DNA from: Ceratodon purpureus
Taxonomy: Eukaryota > Streptophyta > Bryopsida > Pseudoditrichales > Ditrichaceae
DNA: 64,000 bases
NCBI GenBank assembly: GCA_014871385.1
Contig: CM026423.1
Location: 6,300,967-6,364,966 of the forward strand
Direction of reading: 5' to 3'
In this document: piece by piece, positions 11,926 to 26,219 of the stretch
Position numbering within the stretch: the stretch's first letter is position 1
Layout of the letters: every line of letters begins with the position of its first letter
Position numbers and translations under genes: made by a program
The notes under the pieces: generated by a model
Told to the model about the DNA's origin: nothing
What the model saw: the letters and a program-made list of their open reading frames with translations, nothing else
The model's database searches: none

Positions 11926-13904
11926 AATTTATTATAAGTTAATTTTACATAAATCTTTGAAGAAATCCAATTTAAGCTTCTTTTTAGAACATGTTAGTTT
12001 ATTTGTAATATGAAAGGATGTATTTTTTGTTGTTCAAATTTTGTTAGATATTCATTACGTATTTTTAACATTTGTGCAATGATTTTTTGTGAGCATCTTT
12101 CAAATATAAATTTATTAAAATGAATGGAAAATATTTTCAAATGAAAAGTACAATTCTTTAATAGAACTTCTTTGCATTAATTGCTCTCAATAGTGGTTTT
12201 GCTCAAGTTCACATTTTTAAGTTCACTGGAGCCAATTCCAAAGCATTGCTCAAGTTTGCTACCCATTGAAATTATAACAAAAGAAGTCTTGTGGTTTTAA
12301 GAATTCTATAAGAAATGAAATAATCACCAAAGCCAAACTTCACTTGGAGTACAAGTTTTTTTTAAGATGATGCTTAATATGTACTTATCGAAAGTTACAG
12401 ATGTCATACACACTAAAATAAACTTTGTTTAAAGCATGAATTAGGTTTGTATGTGTATCATTCTTCAATATGCATGTTTGACAAGTCATATTTTCTCTTT
12501 TGTTCATTTAAATCTTAAAAATCAAAAAGTACTTTAATTTTAATATTCAAAATAAAATTCATGTTCATATAGATTTTTTTTTTATGTTTTACATATTTTA
12601 ATTACATAAATTTATATTTTAAATCAACCTTAAATAACATATTGGTTAGTTGTGTTTTAGTTTGGAATACAAAAAATTACAGTGCAAATGCAAAGATATA
12701 TCAATGATTTGGTGAATTAGAATGTAATTAACTAACGCTATGCAATGCTATGCAACCGTTGACAAAAATCAAGTTTTTTAAATTTGAATATAAAAAATAA
12801 AAAGTGTTCATGTAAAAATGAAATAAAATAAAATTTACACATAAAATAAATGAAGTCAAGCTTTGTTTTTTTTTTTTTTGAAGTACATGTCAATTGATTT
12901 TTAAATATTGTTTGAAATAATTTTTGCAATAACTTTTTGAATAGCCATCTATATAATTTATATAACCTTTCAAGTTTCCAACTCCAACTTCAATCTTTTA
13001 TTTCTTTTTTCAAGGACCAATAATACCAAAAGACATGACAACAATGGTCACTATGACAACCATGAGTTTTCTTCAATATTTTTTTTGGGTTAAAATCCTC
13101 TTGGAGTTCCTTGTTGACGAAATAAATTAGTTATTCCAATTTTCCTTATTCTTTTTTTTTCATACTCAGAAAAAATATAATTTAAAACCAAATTTAAAAA
13201 TTTATAATTTTATTTAAACATAATTTCCTGGAACGTGAAATGCTTATGATTAGTGCAAAATTATATTAATAAAAGGAACATATAATTTTTTAATTTGATT
13301 TTGAAATATTCTTATCAAATACTAAATAAATGTCTTGATTGGCATCATAAACAATAATGATTTGAGGTTGCATATTTTTTTTTAAAAAAAACTGGCCTTT
13401 GCACACTAAATTTTACCTTACTTTGTACCTATCCGTTATAAGGTGGAAAAACCTTGACACACAAATATTTAAAAGAAAATAAGGTTCATCTCTCTAAAAG
13501 TTGAAAAAAAATCACAAAAAACCTTAAATGACTTAAAACAGACAAACACCCCTATCAATAATTCTTGCTACCCATGTACGATATGTACCATACTTTCGTT
13601 GCAACTTTGGCAAAAAATAATTCCTCTCTAAAATATTGGATTAAAAACTATATTATATTGCCTATTTGCTAGAAATCATAATTTTAAATTAGATGAATTA
13701 TGAAATTTCTTGAAATTGGACACGTAAACTAAAAATAGAAAATTAAAAGAATGCTAAGAGTGATCAAATGAAATTAAATGAAAATTCACCAATTGTGGAT
13801 GAAAGTTGGAACTCAAAGTTATTTATATCATGAAAAGTAAATTTTTTGAAAGTAATTAATCCTTCGACGGAGGGGTGATCAAGGTGCTCTTAAAGTAAGA
13901 TATC
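11926..13904. other. AT-rich spacer, no gene seen
   Basis: Very AT-rich with several poly-A/T runs (for example 12566-12580 and 12865-12880). No coding region supported. Confidence 0.5.
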
Positions 13905-14148
13905 GTAACACCATAGTAGGTCCAATGTTCAGCAAACAAATATTTATTTATTTTGAAAATTAAAGGTTCGTCTCTAAGAAATTGAATTTCCCAATTTTTG
14001 TTTTTTTAGCAAAGAATCAGTAAAAATGACCTTAAATGGATTAGAAATAACAAAATATTATAAAAACTGATTTATTCTTCATAATTTTCTATTTTTTTGT
14101 TATTTTATATTTAGAATTATTTAAGAACGAACCTGCTATGGTGTTACA
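13905..14148. mobile_element. 244-bp foldback/MITE-like element
   Basis: The left end GTAACACCATAGTAGGT (13905-13921) pairs with the right end ACCTGCTATGGTGTTAC (14132-14148), 16 of 17 bases. The interior is AT-rich and non-coding. The flanking bases do not give a clear target duplication. A related left end recurs near 29567-29605. Confidence 0.6.
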
Positions 14149-14159
14149 ATATTCCAAAC

Positions 14160-16083
14160 ATTGTGGTAAGTCAGAGAGAAAATTACCCTCCCAAGAATAC
14201 TGCATGGCATGAACAGGAACAGGAAGAGGAACAGTGGAAGGGGAAGGAAGGGGAAGGGTTTGAATGACATTCCGAATGGAACATTCCCACTCTTTCACTT
14301 CGTCTCTCTCCTCTTCCCCTTCCCGACTGCCCCTCCCGCTTCCCTCTCTTTTTTCTCCCAGGGCAGGCACTCCCCGTCTACTCCATCCTGCTGGGAGCGT
14401 GCCCGCATCGCCTGCCCGGACGCCACAACGGAACCAAGCTTCGTCAGCCAAGCCACCAACGCAGCACAGACAGGATCAGACAACAGGATTGGACTCAAGT
14501 GCAGCTGCTATGGCGTAACGCGGAGGGAGGAAGGAAGGAAGGAAGGCGCAATGCGTGCTATGGATGCCCAGGGGAGGGCGCCGGGGGAAGGGAGCAGCAG
14601 GGAGTTCGTTTGAGGGGAGGGATTGGCAATGGCGATGGCAGGGGGAGTGTGGAATGGAGGCGCGACGGGAGGGGTTTGGTGATCGGGATGGAGCCAGGGT
14701 TCGGGGTTTCAATGCGGCGGGCGGGAGGGAGAGAGTGAGGGAGAGGAGGATTATGAACGCCTGTCAATGTGGTACGCTACGCTACGGCCTTGCTTTTTGA
14801 TGTTTGTGTTTAGTGAGGTTTTTGGTGTTGCGCGATCGGCGGAGTGAGGTTTTGTGCGATTCGTTTGTGGCGAGACGAGGCGATCGTGGCGGGGATGTGC
14901 AGTGGAGGGCGTAGATCTTAGGAGTGGATGTGCGTTGGCGGCATTATTCGGGAGCATTTACGTTGTTTTTAAATTTTGTTTTTATTGCGTTGCGTCGTTT
15001 TGCGTTAGAGGTTTTGCCGAGTGCGTCTTGTCGCGTCTGCTGGCTTGTCTGCCGAGTGTTGTGTTGCGTTCATGGAAGCGTTTGCCGGTTTCTCGGTTGA
15101 GAGTGTATTGCTGGCGTGATGCTATGTGATGGTGTGGTTTATTACGGGACGAGGTTCCGGAGGTGGTGATTGCCGTCTCTGGTTCGTCCGGGTGCTCTGG
15201 AAGACTCGGAACACTGTGAATATGGTCGTGCTCAGGGAAGCGCATTCATTGTTGGTCGTGCAATTAGGTTATGAATGCAGGAATCTGTCTCTTGTTAGGG
15301 TTTCTTGTCACGTTCAATTTACTGGAGCTGTTACGTTCTGAACCTGGACTTTGGTATCCTATTTGCTGTTAAACAGGCTCAATCGAAACAGTGGTTCTTA
15401 GAAAGCATGTAAACTCAAGGAATCATTTGAATGGAGAATGTTCTTTTGAAATTATTATTTTTGGTGTTATTGACTACATTTTGGATTTGATTGTTTATAC
15501 GAAGTCCAGGGTGTATTGCATTTGTACGTGTTTTTGTCGATGAAATAGGATGCATATAGGTGCTGGTACTGCAGTGGAAAGCTTACAGAGGCTTATGGTT
15601 CCTGATATTTTTACTGTTCTCAAAGTGATTCTTCGACTTATTGAAGCCACTCGTGGCAGAATTTAGAGAGTAAATGCCATTTCCTCCTCCTTCTCCCCTC
15701 TTCTCCCGCGGGAGGGGGGGACAATGGTTTTATTGAGGGGTTTAGGCCATGTGAATGGAATTTCGCACTTGCCCGTGGAAATTCTGAGGGGTATTGGAGT
15801 CCTTTTAGTAAGACCCTGGATGCTTGACTTCCTCCTTCCATGCCGGAACCGTGGTTCTCGTGTTTACATTTGTCGCTACTTTTGCAGGAGGAGAGGTTGT
15901 AGTTTGAGTAGATACTCAATAAGGGTTTACAGGTGATTAACTTTTGTTCATGCTGCTTTTCTAGCAACTCGGCGAAGGTAAAGGTGTGGAGCGTTGTGGA
16001 GCAGCGCAGGCGGAGGCATATGTTCGATGTAACACAAAATTTTGATTTTAAAATCTTGAAGACGACAATTGCGCATCGGCAAC
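14160..16083 (+). promoter_or_regulatory. GC-rich upstream region and probable 5'UTR of the katanin p80 gene
   Basis: This region is markedly richer in G+C and CpG than its surroundings between about 14200 and 15130. It contains a GGAA microsatellite (14526-14545) and CT-rich tracts. Many overlapping open frames in all frames here look compositional. The first coding ATG of KTN80 is at 16084, so the region probably holds promoter, transcription start and one or more non-coding leader exons. I could not locate the start site. Confidence 0.45.
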
Positions 16084-19000
16084 ATGAAGCGAGCTTACAA
16101 ATTACGTATCCTGATGTCTCTAATTGTCGTTCTGCATTTTCATTCTGAGTGGCTAAGAACTGAACTTATCTACTGCTTTCCTTGCGCGTTCGTAGTCATT
16201 TTCGGTACAGTCTTTTGTCAGACCTAATGTTGTGGACTATGGTAGTCACTACATATTTAAGAGAGGGGTTAGGAGATTTCAGTGCAGATTTGAATGTTAT
16301 GCTTCCTGACCTTTTAAGAAGTTTGTGTAAGACAGTGTATCTAAACTAATCTATCCAAACGCTCCCATATGTAGAATCATCTATAGAATCACCTGCACGC
16401 TTCTGCCATGTTGAAGATTTTGTGCGTTGGGATTATGTCCTTGACTGATAACTTTCAGAGGAGTTTGTTGCACACTCATCCAATGTCAACTGCCTCAAGA
16501 TTGGGAAGAAGTCCTCCAGGGTTCTGGTCACTGGAGGAGAGGATCACAAAGTCAATATGTGGGCTATTGGCAAGCCTAATGCTATATTGGTACGTTGATC
16601 ACGTTAGCCCCAAGGCTGAAAAGCACTCGTGGAACTTTGCTGGATATGCCTTGTTCGTTGTTGTCTACCCTTTATTGCATCGTCATTGCCAGACAAGTAC
16701 ATCGTGCATGTCTCGTGGTTCCAGAACTCAAATATGTAACTGAGTCCGAGACACCGTTTTTAGCTGTTTCCCAGAATGTAGGTCTTGTTTTCGTCTTTGT
16801 ATTGCAGAGCTGTATACACGGACTGGAACGCTACATTTAGTCACGGAAATGATGGCCAAGGTGTCTCTATTTCAGTTTCAACTTCCTTGGTTGCCTTCGT
16901 CCTTTAGATGCAGTTATGTTCCTCTGAATAGGACTAGACCATCTTCCGATAAAAGAAGAGGCTGATGAATGTTTCAATCCTTGCCAGTAAAATTCTGTTT
17001 GGACGGGGCTTGTAGAGTTTGGCAGGTCATACGAGTGCTGTGGAGTCAGTTACCTTTGATGCTGCGGAGGTGGTGGTTGTTGCCGGAGCTGCAAGTGGTA
17101 CTATCAAACTTTGGGACCTTGAAGAAGCCAAAAGTAAGTATGCTACATTCCTCTCTGTGGTCAGGAACAGGATAGTATCAATTTCAGTGTATGGCAGACG
17201 GGTTGGATTCTAGTTTTTAATGGTGAATCGTTGCATTTCTAACGCGCCCAGTTGTTCTAGCTTACTGATATTTTGAAGTATGGGTGCAGTTGTCCGCACT
17301 CTTACAGGTCATCGATCAAATTGCATATCCGTAGATTTCCATCCCTTTGGAGAGTTCTTTGCGTCGGGATCTCTTGACACAAATCTCAAAATATGGGACA
17401 TTCGACGAAAGGGATGCATCCACACTTATAAGGGACACACTCGTGGCATTAATTCCATCAAATTTAGTCCGGATGGGCGTTGGGTGGTTTCTGGCGGTGA
17501 AGACAATGTTGTGAAGGTGTGCTGTTTTTCCTACCACACGGCATACGCTCTTTTTAATTACTTCGATCGAGTGTGCGGATGTAAAATGAGTTTGTTTACT
17601 TAATGATATTATGTCTCAAACAATCTTCATAGGTTATCGGGTTGATTATAGACGAGAAACTTCTTACCTGAGGATATCGATAAATTTTAAATGTGCATGC
17701 TTGATGTCTCTTTATGGGATTTTCATCGGAGCAGGGAATATTTGCATAACGTTAGGTTGGAAAAGTTTACTCATGTCTGCGCGCTTCACAATTATTGCAG
17801 TTTTATTTAATGATGTTTACAGTCTGTCAGTTTGTTTCATTAAATACTGCGTTTATGGCAGTCATTCTCATAGAATCCATACACCGCATTCAGATAAATC
17901 ATGCCTTAGTTTCGTAAGACGTGTTGCGTCACAATTTCTTGGCTTCCATGCATTGTGAAATAGGTTTTATGACTTCCGAGAAATTTGAGTTGTTGATACC
18001 GTCTGGTAACTAATGACGTGGTGTTCACATGGCAGCTATGGGATTTGACTGCTGGGAAGCTTATGCATGATTTTAAGTATCATGAAGGCCAAGTCCAGTG
18101 TCTGGACTTCCATCCACACGAATTTCTTCTTGCTACAGGTATGTTTTATTACGTACACAAGGTCCGCTGCCTGAAGGAATCGTGGCCAGAATTTTGGCTT
18201 TGCTGAACTCTTGTTAATACGGAAGTAGAATATCTTCTAACTTGACTTATTGGACTACAGTTGGTTCTTGACTATTTGCGACTGCATCTCACAATCCATC
18301 AAAATCTTCTGGTACTTTGAAACAGGTTCTGCAGATAGGACAGTTAAGTTCTTTGATCTTGAAACATTTGAGCTCATTGGATCTGCAGGACCTGAAGTAA
18401 GTTCTTTTGCTACATATCAATAGAATATATGGTCTTGTTTAATACTATTCATAATCTGTAGCTGCCATTCTACTAATAGACATTCTAATAGCCTTCTGAA
18501 ACATAATAGTCTAGATGTGGAGAAGTTCCTTGATTTGTGTAGCAGCTCTATTATCTATCCAGAATTGTCGTCACAACATTAAATGTCGGCATCACATCTT
18601 ATCCTGTCTTGATGTGTCATATTTCCACTAGAGTTTTATTTGTTTGCGTTGTAAGATTGTGGGTGTATGCACAGTCTGCAGGAGTGCGAGCCATGGTTTT
18701 CAATCCAGATGGGCGAACTGTATTGACTGCTATGCAGGATAGCCTGAAGGTAAATTTTGATTTCATTTTTTTTGCAAGCTTTATTATAATGTGTTCACTA
18801 ATAGGTGAGCTGATCATAGTTGTATTTTGAATGAAGGGTTATCTCATTCTCAGTCTCGGACTTAGATTAAACGATACGGATTCAATTACCATGGTTGCTC
18901 TAGTTATGTCAATATTTGGAAATATGATTCTTTGATGTAACGCAACTTTGCTCCTGGTTGAATCTTATGAATCTTATCCCTTGCTTATGAATCTTGCCTA

Positions 19001-22000
19001 TGTTTTTCGCTTCCTGTACCAGTGTTGTATGTTATCTGATTCTATGTAGTCGATTCTTGTTGCAGATTTTCTCATGGGAACCACTCAGATGTCACGACAT
19101 GGTGGATGTTGGTTGGCACAAGCTTGCAGATCTCTGTATACATGAAGGAAAGCTGCTTGGGTGTTCTTTCAATCAGAGCTGTGTTGGTGTATGGGTGGTA
19201 GATCTTCAGGTGCGTCTCTATCCTTATCTTCCCTGGTCATTTCTTTGTAACAGCTATTTCAGTTGTGATTTTATTATTAGGTTAATGCAGGATAATTTGG
19301 CAAGCATTTTTGGGTCTCGTCTTCTTCATGTCATCTGTTAGAGCTACAGAGCCCACGAGCATACAATCGTCTTGGTTAATTATTATTCGCTAGGAGAGTA
19401 TCTGCACTTGTATGAATGCCACCTCTCATCATTGTGCTGATAGTGTCAAACGGTATTTCTTGTCGAGAGAACCGAGAAGCACCTCCTTTTGAAGTGCAGT
19501 TGTTAAACCTTGCTTAAACATCTCCAGTCTCGCAGTGAAGCACTATTTAGTTTAAAGAATTTTGGGTCTCTAAGGTTTGATACATCTGCTTAGAGTGATT
19601 TGTGAATGCAGCGTGTGGCTCCTTATCAGACTGGAAACCCAGGCTGGAAGGATGCCCCCACCATTGAGAATAAGGTTGAAAATAATGGCAATCAAGCTCC
19701 ACCAGAGGTTACTCCTACCTCACACACAAAGTCAAGTAGTACCACAACTCTTCCTCACATGATGGATATGGCCATGAGGAATGTGAAAATAACTCCTCCG
19801 AAAGGTAAGCCATTGTAAAGCTGCAAATATTGAACTGGTTTCGGGACAATCGAAATAGATTATTAAGTTTCATCCAGGACTATGCTTAGAAATTCGAACT
19901 TGGTAGAAGTACCGCCAGCATCATCTGATTAATTTTTGTTGTGGTGCTAGCTAAACTTATGGTTCTAACATGAGTTACATGTACCATTTAGAAATGTTTA
20001 TCTATTTGTCTTGTGCTCATCACTTTATGCGTCACATTAAATTTTAATTTAATGTGTCGTTAATAGTCGTTTAATTTTTTAATTTTTTCATGGCCCCTTT
20101 GTCTCTCGGTTCTCCTACAGTGCATAACGTTAATGTTCTCCCCTCTTACAGCTGCAGAAAGTAGCAACTCTCAGCCCTCTCAAAGTGCACCTAATTCTGC
20201 CAGAAGACCCACTAATGTACTTACCACGGTTCCCTCAACACCGACACCTAGTATGGCACCTCGTAGAAGTAGTCTTACAACACCTAAATTGGTTACACCC
20301 AGTGGCAGTTCATTCAGACTTTCTACCCGGTCTGATGCTCACGCAGGGGTTAATCCAAGACCATCGACAGCACCTGACAGTGATCATGGATTGGATGACA
20401 CAAGGCCGACTTCTACGGCTGGCGAAGCCTCCATGTCTGCATCAAAGTCTTACGACCGTGCTTTAGAAAACGTTCGTGGTGGTGGTGAAGGTGACAGCGA
20501 TACTTTCAGGATAGATCCTGTTCCACATGTGAGTAGATCAAGCTCAGCCAAGGATAACTTCCGTAGTTCAGACAGTAGTGGCCAAGGCCATACATCTCAG
20601 TATGCTAGCAAGTCAAGCCTGCACTCACACTTGGGTACAAAAGAAGATGATGCAACTCTCAACTGGAATGGAGCCAGAAGTTACAGTTCCAGAAGGAGTT
20701 CATCCTTTGACGTTCCTTTAGATAATAGTTTGGGGCGTTCTCAATCTTTTTCAGGTTTGTGCCGAATTTTATTTTTATTTTTTTGGTAACCTAGGCTTCT
20801 TGAACTCTGCTGTGATGTGTTCTTTGTCTTGTCAACCGAAGCCTGAACCTTATTGATATTTTGGCTTCCGATTTGTAATATCTGCTTTTTAGATTCCATA
20901 CTTTGATGGAAAGTCGGGGATGCTTGTTTAATAACTCTTTTGTTCTCAGACCTTTCACAAGAACTTATATAGAATTTGATTGCGAACACATCTTATAGTA
21001 GCTTTTGCTTATGTTAACCTGATTGATTCTACGCGCGTTCTTGCAGATGAATCATCTCGTGCCCAACCTACTAGGAATGCGACAGGAACTGAGGCATCCA
21101 CTACAGGTAAAGATTCTATGGACCTTTTGCAGTGGTTTTATATGTCTGCCCAACATTAGTTTAGGGATGATGACTTTTGGTTTTATATTTACATGCTTTG
21201 AGAACTCCTAGATGCATTTTAAAGCTTCCCACTTTTTGATTGTTCCTTGCTGATCAAATTTTCAAATAGTAATTGATGTTCCAATCACAAGGTTCGTAAT
21301 GGAGCATTAAGTATCACCATCACCTACTTGTGTGTGCATTTACATTCTCGATGAGTAGTTATTTACTACAGGAAATTAGTCCACTGTTCAGCTGGAACGT
21401 TGTATGACTGATAATTTTCTTTGGCAGGACGTGTTGAGGTTGGGACCACAAAAGCTCTCCTTGCTCAATGGGAAAGGAAGGAGAAGTTGAGACTTCTAGA
21501 AAAAGAGAAACCAGCAGTTGTAGAGAAACCGGTTGTTGTGGAGAAGCCATCTCAACCAAGGTCATATATTGCAGAGAAATTGTTTGGAGACAGATCAGGT
21601 TCTCGCGACTCGCCAAGCGGTGGTGCTGCAGTCAAAACACTTGGGCTGGATATCAACTCATTCGTCCCAGTATGCTTTTTGAACTCTTTTTCCTGGAGGT
21701 CTTTGTCACAGTTTCATCATGCTTTTCTGCCTGTTTGGATGCTCGTATTTGAATTCCATTGGCACTTAATTTTTTTTTAGTACTTGAAGGAATGATTCCC
21801 TTCTTCAAAATTTCAGATGTGTGCGCATGTTCTGACTGACTGGAGGATTAGTCCTAGATCATGACGAGAAGGATAGACACACATGTGTTATTTGAAATAG
21901 ATAGCTAGCATGATGCAGTGAATTAATTAATTTTATGTCAAATGTTATGCGAGTCAATTGCTTTTCAATTAACAACCTCTACTCTTTTGAACGTGCAGAA

Positions 22001-23628
22001 AGGTAGTAGTTTTCAATCAGAGAAAACAACTTCAGCGTCCAAACATGATACGGAAATCATTGAGGAATTGCTCCTTCAACACCATGTGATGTCTAGCATT
22101 ATGCAGTCTCGACTTACGAATATGCAGGTTTGTGTGTTGTACCTTCAATGCGATCTTTCATTTTTTCTCCTGTCACAAGCTAGAAATCGGAGTTATCATG
22201 TTTTTTTCTTTGGTAATCGTCGTGTTCTGCCTGTCAGCATTAATACATAATTCCTGAAGTTCATGGAGATTTCAGGGACCTGCTGGGCTAAGTTTGAGTA
22301 AGCTTCTAACAATATGTTTTTGATTATGTAGGTCGTGAGGCGGTTCTGGAATAAAAATGATATGAAGGGTGCCATAGAGGCAATGAAGAAAATGGCTGAT
22401 CAGTCTGTAAGTGCATTAATCCCAGCTCTCATCTGCGTTTCATAGGTGAACTAGGTTGCTTCGAAGTTTCGCTATAAAGACCTAATCCAAGCGAATGGTT
22501 AATTTTTGTGGTACAGGTACTAGTAGAGGTCCTCTCTGTGTTCATGGAAAAAACTGACCTCTTGACGTTGGAGATCTGCTATTTGTTGATCCCTCTGCTA
22601 AATGGCCTCCTCAGCACTGACAATGACAGGTGATCTAGCATAACCTAAACCCTCAAGGATTAAGCTGGTTTTTGGATAGTTACAGGGTGACAGTTGAAGT
22701 GCCTTGAGAAAGATACTGCAGCTTTTTCTTTAAATCTCACCAAGATATTTGTATGTAGATTTCTAATGACTGCCCTTGAGCTTTTGGGGAGGCTCGTGGA
22801 AACCTTTGGTCCTATTATCCATGCAACACGCACTTCTGCACCATCAATTGGTGTTGACCTACAAGCGGAGCAACGGTATGGTACTGGGTCCTAGTACTTC
22901 GTCGTATTGTTTGTGATGTGGATCACTATTTGGTGGTTACTCGTCAACATTATGTTCCAGCATTTGCCAGTTTTGCCGTGTTATTTTAACTAACCAGACT
23001 TCTTTGTATTTGTGCCATCCACACATTTGTATCTCCAGATTAGGCAAGCGTATCATGGATTTAAAAGCACTTGTTTGTGTTGTTTTGCATAATATCACGT
23101 CCTCTGACGCCGAATTTAAATTGATTCTAATTGACAGACTGGAGCGATGCAACATGTGCTACCATGAGCTGCAAGCTGTTGGACATAGCCTGCTGCCTCT
23201 TAGTAGGTGAGAATTTAAAAATATAAATTCCCTGTATTAGCTTCACAAGGCAGCCACAGCTCTCAATTTTCAGCTGCTTAAAAGACAGCATAATTTTCGT
23301 ATTGAACATTTTTCCTAACGAGTGCATGTGGATTTTGACTGTTCATGTTCTGGATGTGTTTTGGGTCCACATCGTTACTTGAATTTGAAGGTTTTCCATC
23401 ATTTGTCTGCATCCCTCTTTGAATCTTGGTCGATAATGGCATGTATTGCGCTCACAGTGCTTGAGTTGGGCATTCATATTATCTGTGCATATTTTGAACC
23501 TGTATCTTGCACACTGTTTGGGCAAGTACTGAGGAAGTCTTACATGGATTGTCTTGCTTTATTGCAGGAAAGGAGGGGATGTGACCAAAGCAGTTAGGAA
23601 CTTACAAGAGGCTTTAGGACGAGTTTGA
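16084..23628 (+). CDS. KTN80: Katanin p80 WD40-repeat subunit
   Basis: Eighteen exons join in frame: 16084-16105, 16459-16589, 17016-17133, 17290-17516, 18036-18138, 18326-18396, 18675-18749, 19066-19209, 19612-19804, 20152-20754, 21047-21106, 21428-21669, 21999-22127, 22332-22406, 22517-22629, 22759-22875, 23138-23206 and 23568-23628. Together they encode 850 residues. Residues 1-297 are the WD40 propeller, from [20 protein letters not shown] through LWDLTAGKL to [10 protein letters not shown]. Residues 298 to about 660 are a Ser/Thr/Pro-rich linker with a VEKP repeat. Residues about 670-850 are the con80 domain ([16 protein letters not shown], then [10 protein letters not shown] and NLQEALGRV). 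p80 targets the katanin AAA ATPase p60 to microtubule branch points and crossovers for severing. Exon 1 contributes only seven full codons. The short start is fixed by homology and splice phase. The gene looks intact. Confidence 0.95.
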
Positions 23629-26219
23629 TCAGCAAGGCCAGCATATTCTGGTCCTTGTTTTTTGTATCTTCGTTGTGGTAGTTGTATGCGGAAAGGTTTA
23701 GTGATAGGAAGGAACGTAGGGTTCTCTGACGGTTTAGGTGATGAGTGTCCCTTTTTTACTAATCTCTTTTTTTCTCATTTTCTAGTTCCCTTGCATCAGG
23801 TGCAGGACAGTGTTGTTTAAGTACATGACATGACATACGATCTTCCTTAGGATCAGTTTATGCGAACCATAGTTCTGACAGGGAAGAGTTGGCTCCATAT
23901 CTCGGTGTCTATTTCATCAGCAGAAATCTGAAAACTGCAGTTGGCGCCCTCTCGTAAATTCTTTGCCTCGACATGTTCGAAGGCGTCTTCGGATACAGAG
24001 GGACGTTTTCTTGATAAAATTGTTTATGAAGGAAGTGATGCGTTTACCTCGTGTCTATTGTGACCATGAAGGGACACTTTTACATAGTTTTCTGTGTTCC
24101 AGTGTGTCATCATTTTACGAACTGTGATCTAATCATTTCGTCTTGCTTAAGCTTGACTGGAGTTGCCAGCAGATTGGTTCATCTGAGGGTTGTATCTGTG
24201 ACACGAGCTTTATGCACAATTTGTAGTCGACCTTTTAATTACTTGTTTATTGATTTAACTGGAACTTCGCCTGTGAAAGGTGCTGCTAACGAGCTGCAGT
24301 TGTCATCAAATTTTCATCTCGTAAGCACCTCCATTATTGAGTTCACAAATAGAATTTCTGTTTTAGGTTGGAAGAGGGGCATTGGAGAGAAAATAGACGA
24401 TGCATATTCTACATACCTTAGAATACAGAAAGGCATTCCATGTTCCTCAATCATAACCCTGAACTAAAGAATTCTAGAAGTACAGAGGAAAAATGAAATC
24501 TTGAAACATTATGGAGCTAGCAAGGTGGTTCCGACCCCAGGATTTGGAGTTCCTATGCCCGGGAGAGTTGGGTGCTTCTCATTGGTAAGTTTTGAAATAG
24601 CATGTGCACGGTGAATTTTGAAATAATAAGCGCACATTATTCAGAACCTAACCTCTCAAGTAAGTGAGGACTCCATGGGACTCAATGGGATGCTAGTTGC
24701 CATTCTATGTTCGTGCTTAAAAATTCATAGAAAATTATAGAAATGGGGTTTTTTCAAAATTTTCAATTTTTCAATTTTAATTTTTGGTTATCTTTGCACC
24801 AATTTTGCGAAGCATCCACAAATAAAAGAAAAAAACACTCATAATCCTAAGTAAACAAATTTGAAATTTAGACATCTTTAAATCTTTTTTTTAACACGAG
24901 ATAATGTTCAACAATTGCCAAGAACAAATAATCATTTAAAATTCAGCACTCCCACATTTTAGTACATGGTCATTAGAACTCGAACTTGTATTGGTCTCAG
25001 TTCATTAAGCCTTCTCTCATTGATGTACATGGTCCTTAGCACCCATGGCCCTACCCCAAGTAGCAATAAGTTGTTTTAAAAACACTTTAATGACATATCA
25101 GACCCACCATACTTTGGAAACACAATACCTCTTGATAACAGTATCTCGACCATCTACATTTCCAATATTTTATTAAAAACCGGCCCCCCTCCTTATGCAC
25201 TTTACAGCATACCAGTGCAACAGTGGTTTACACCTAATAAGACACCCAAGGGCTTTGAAATTTACATCTTTTAGAAGTGTCACAATGGAATTAATCCATT
25301 TTCCTTGGTCACGACTCGTAATTTTTAGTGTGAACCACCCTTGAGAAGAACATAGATCTTAAAGTTGAGATTGATTCAATCTTCATGTCTCAATCTTGAC
25401 TTCAAATGTCTTAGACTATCATAGTATTCAAAACTATCATAGTTTGAAATACTATTTTCATGTCCATTGACAATTTATGAGGGTTGGATTTGAATGGGTT
25501 TGTGCTTTTCATAAATCTACTTCAATGCACAGATTATTTTAAATAATTTGATAGCAATGCCCATTTGGGATTCATCAAAACATCCTGAACAAGTCTATTT
25601 TCCCACCATAAATTTTTAATTTGTCCATGACTTGAGCAATAATCTTAATTTCTTAGAACTATGCTTTAAAATATTCCACATAGAATTTCAGCTCATGGCA
25701 CATGGCTCACCGGTCATGTCAAAGCTTCCTTCAAACAACGTTAATCCAAGCAAATCACATGTATTCGGCATCCACATCGATAGCATGTTTACAGTACTGG
25801 AGTTGTATAAAGTTCCGATTTGTACAGCAATTGCAGGCTGTTATTACATCATAACAGCATTGAGTATACCATCCTTCAATAGAAAGTATTGGAGTATGTA
25901 AATCCAGTCTAAGTAATTTCATATACCTACATATCCAAAGATGGCTCCACAATAATTGCTGGACGCAGATCGGTGGAAAGTGGCAATCGCTACTTTGATT
26001 CAGAAAATTGAATTCGGGTCAATATCACAAAGAGCCATCCAAGCTCTCTGCCTCCAGAATAACAGCTCCAGCTGAAAAATTCACGGTCTTGTCCAGAACG
26101 ATCAACGAGCTTTAGATCATTCACTCGTCGCTCGAGTATTAGAATTCGTGGCATCACACCGTTAGAATTGTCGATATTGTCCAGAATAGTTGTACACACC
26201 AGAATAGACTTCGAGATAG
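23629..26219. other. Convergent intergenic region between KTN80 and GPN1
   Basis: This holds the two 3' flanks. The open frame at 24051-24467 has no recognisable domain. From about 24600 the DNA is AT-rich and looks like old repeat material. No supported gene. Confidence 0.5.

Noticed and set aside
14209..14800. Several long overlapping open frames on both strands
   Set aside because: They result from GC-rich, stop-poor composition upstream of KTN80; no domain and no agreement between frames.
24505..24590. Possible tRNA-like head (TAGCAAGGTGG)
   Set aside because: A-box-like string matches but the B box is poor and no target duplication was found.
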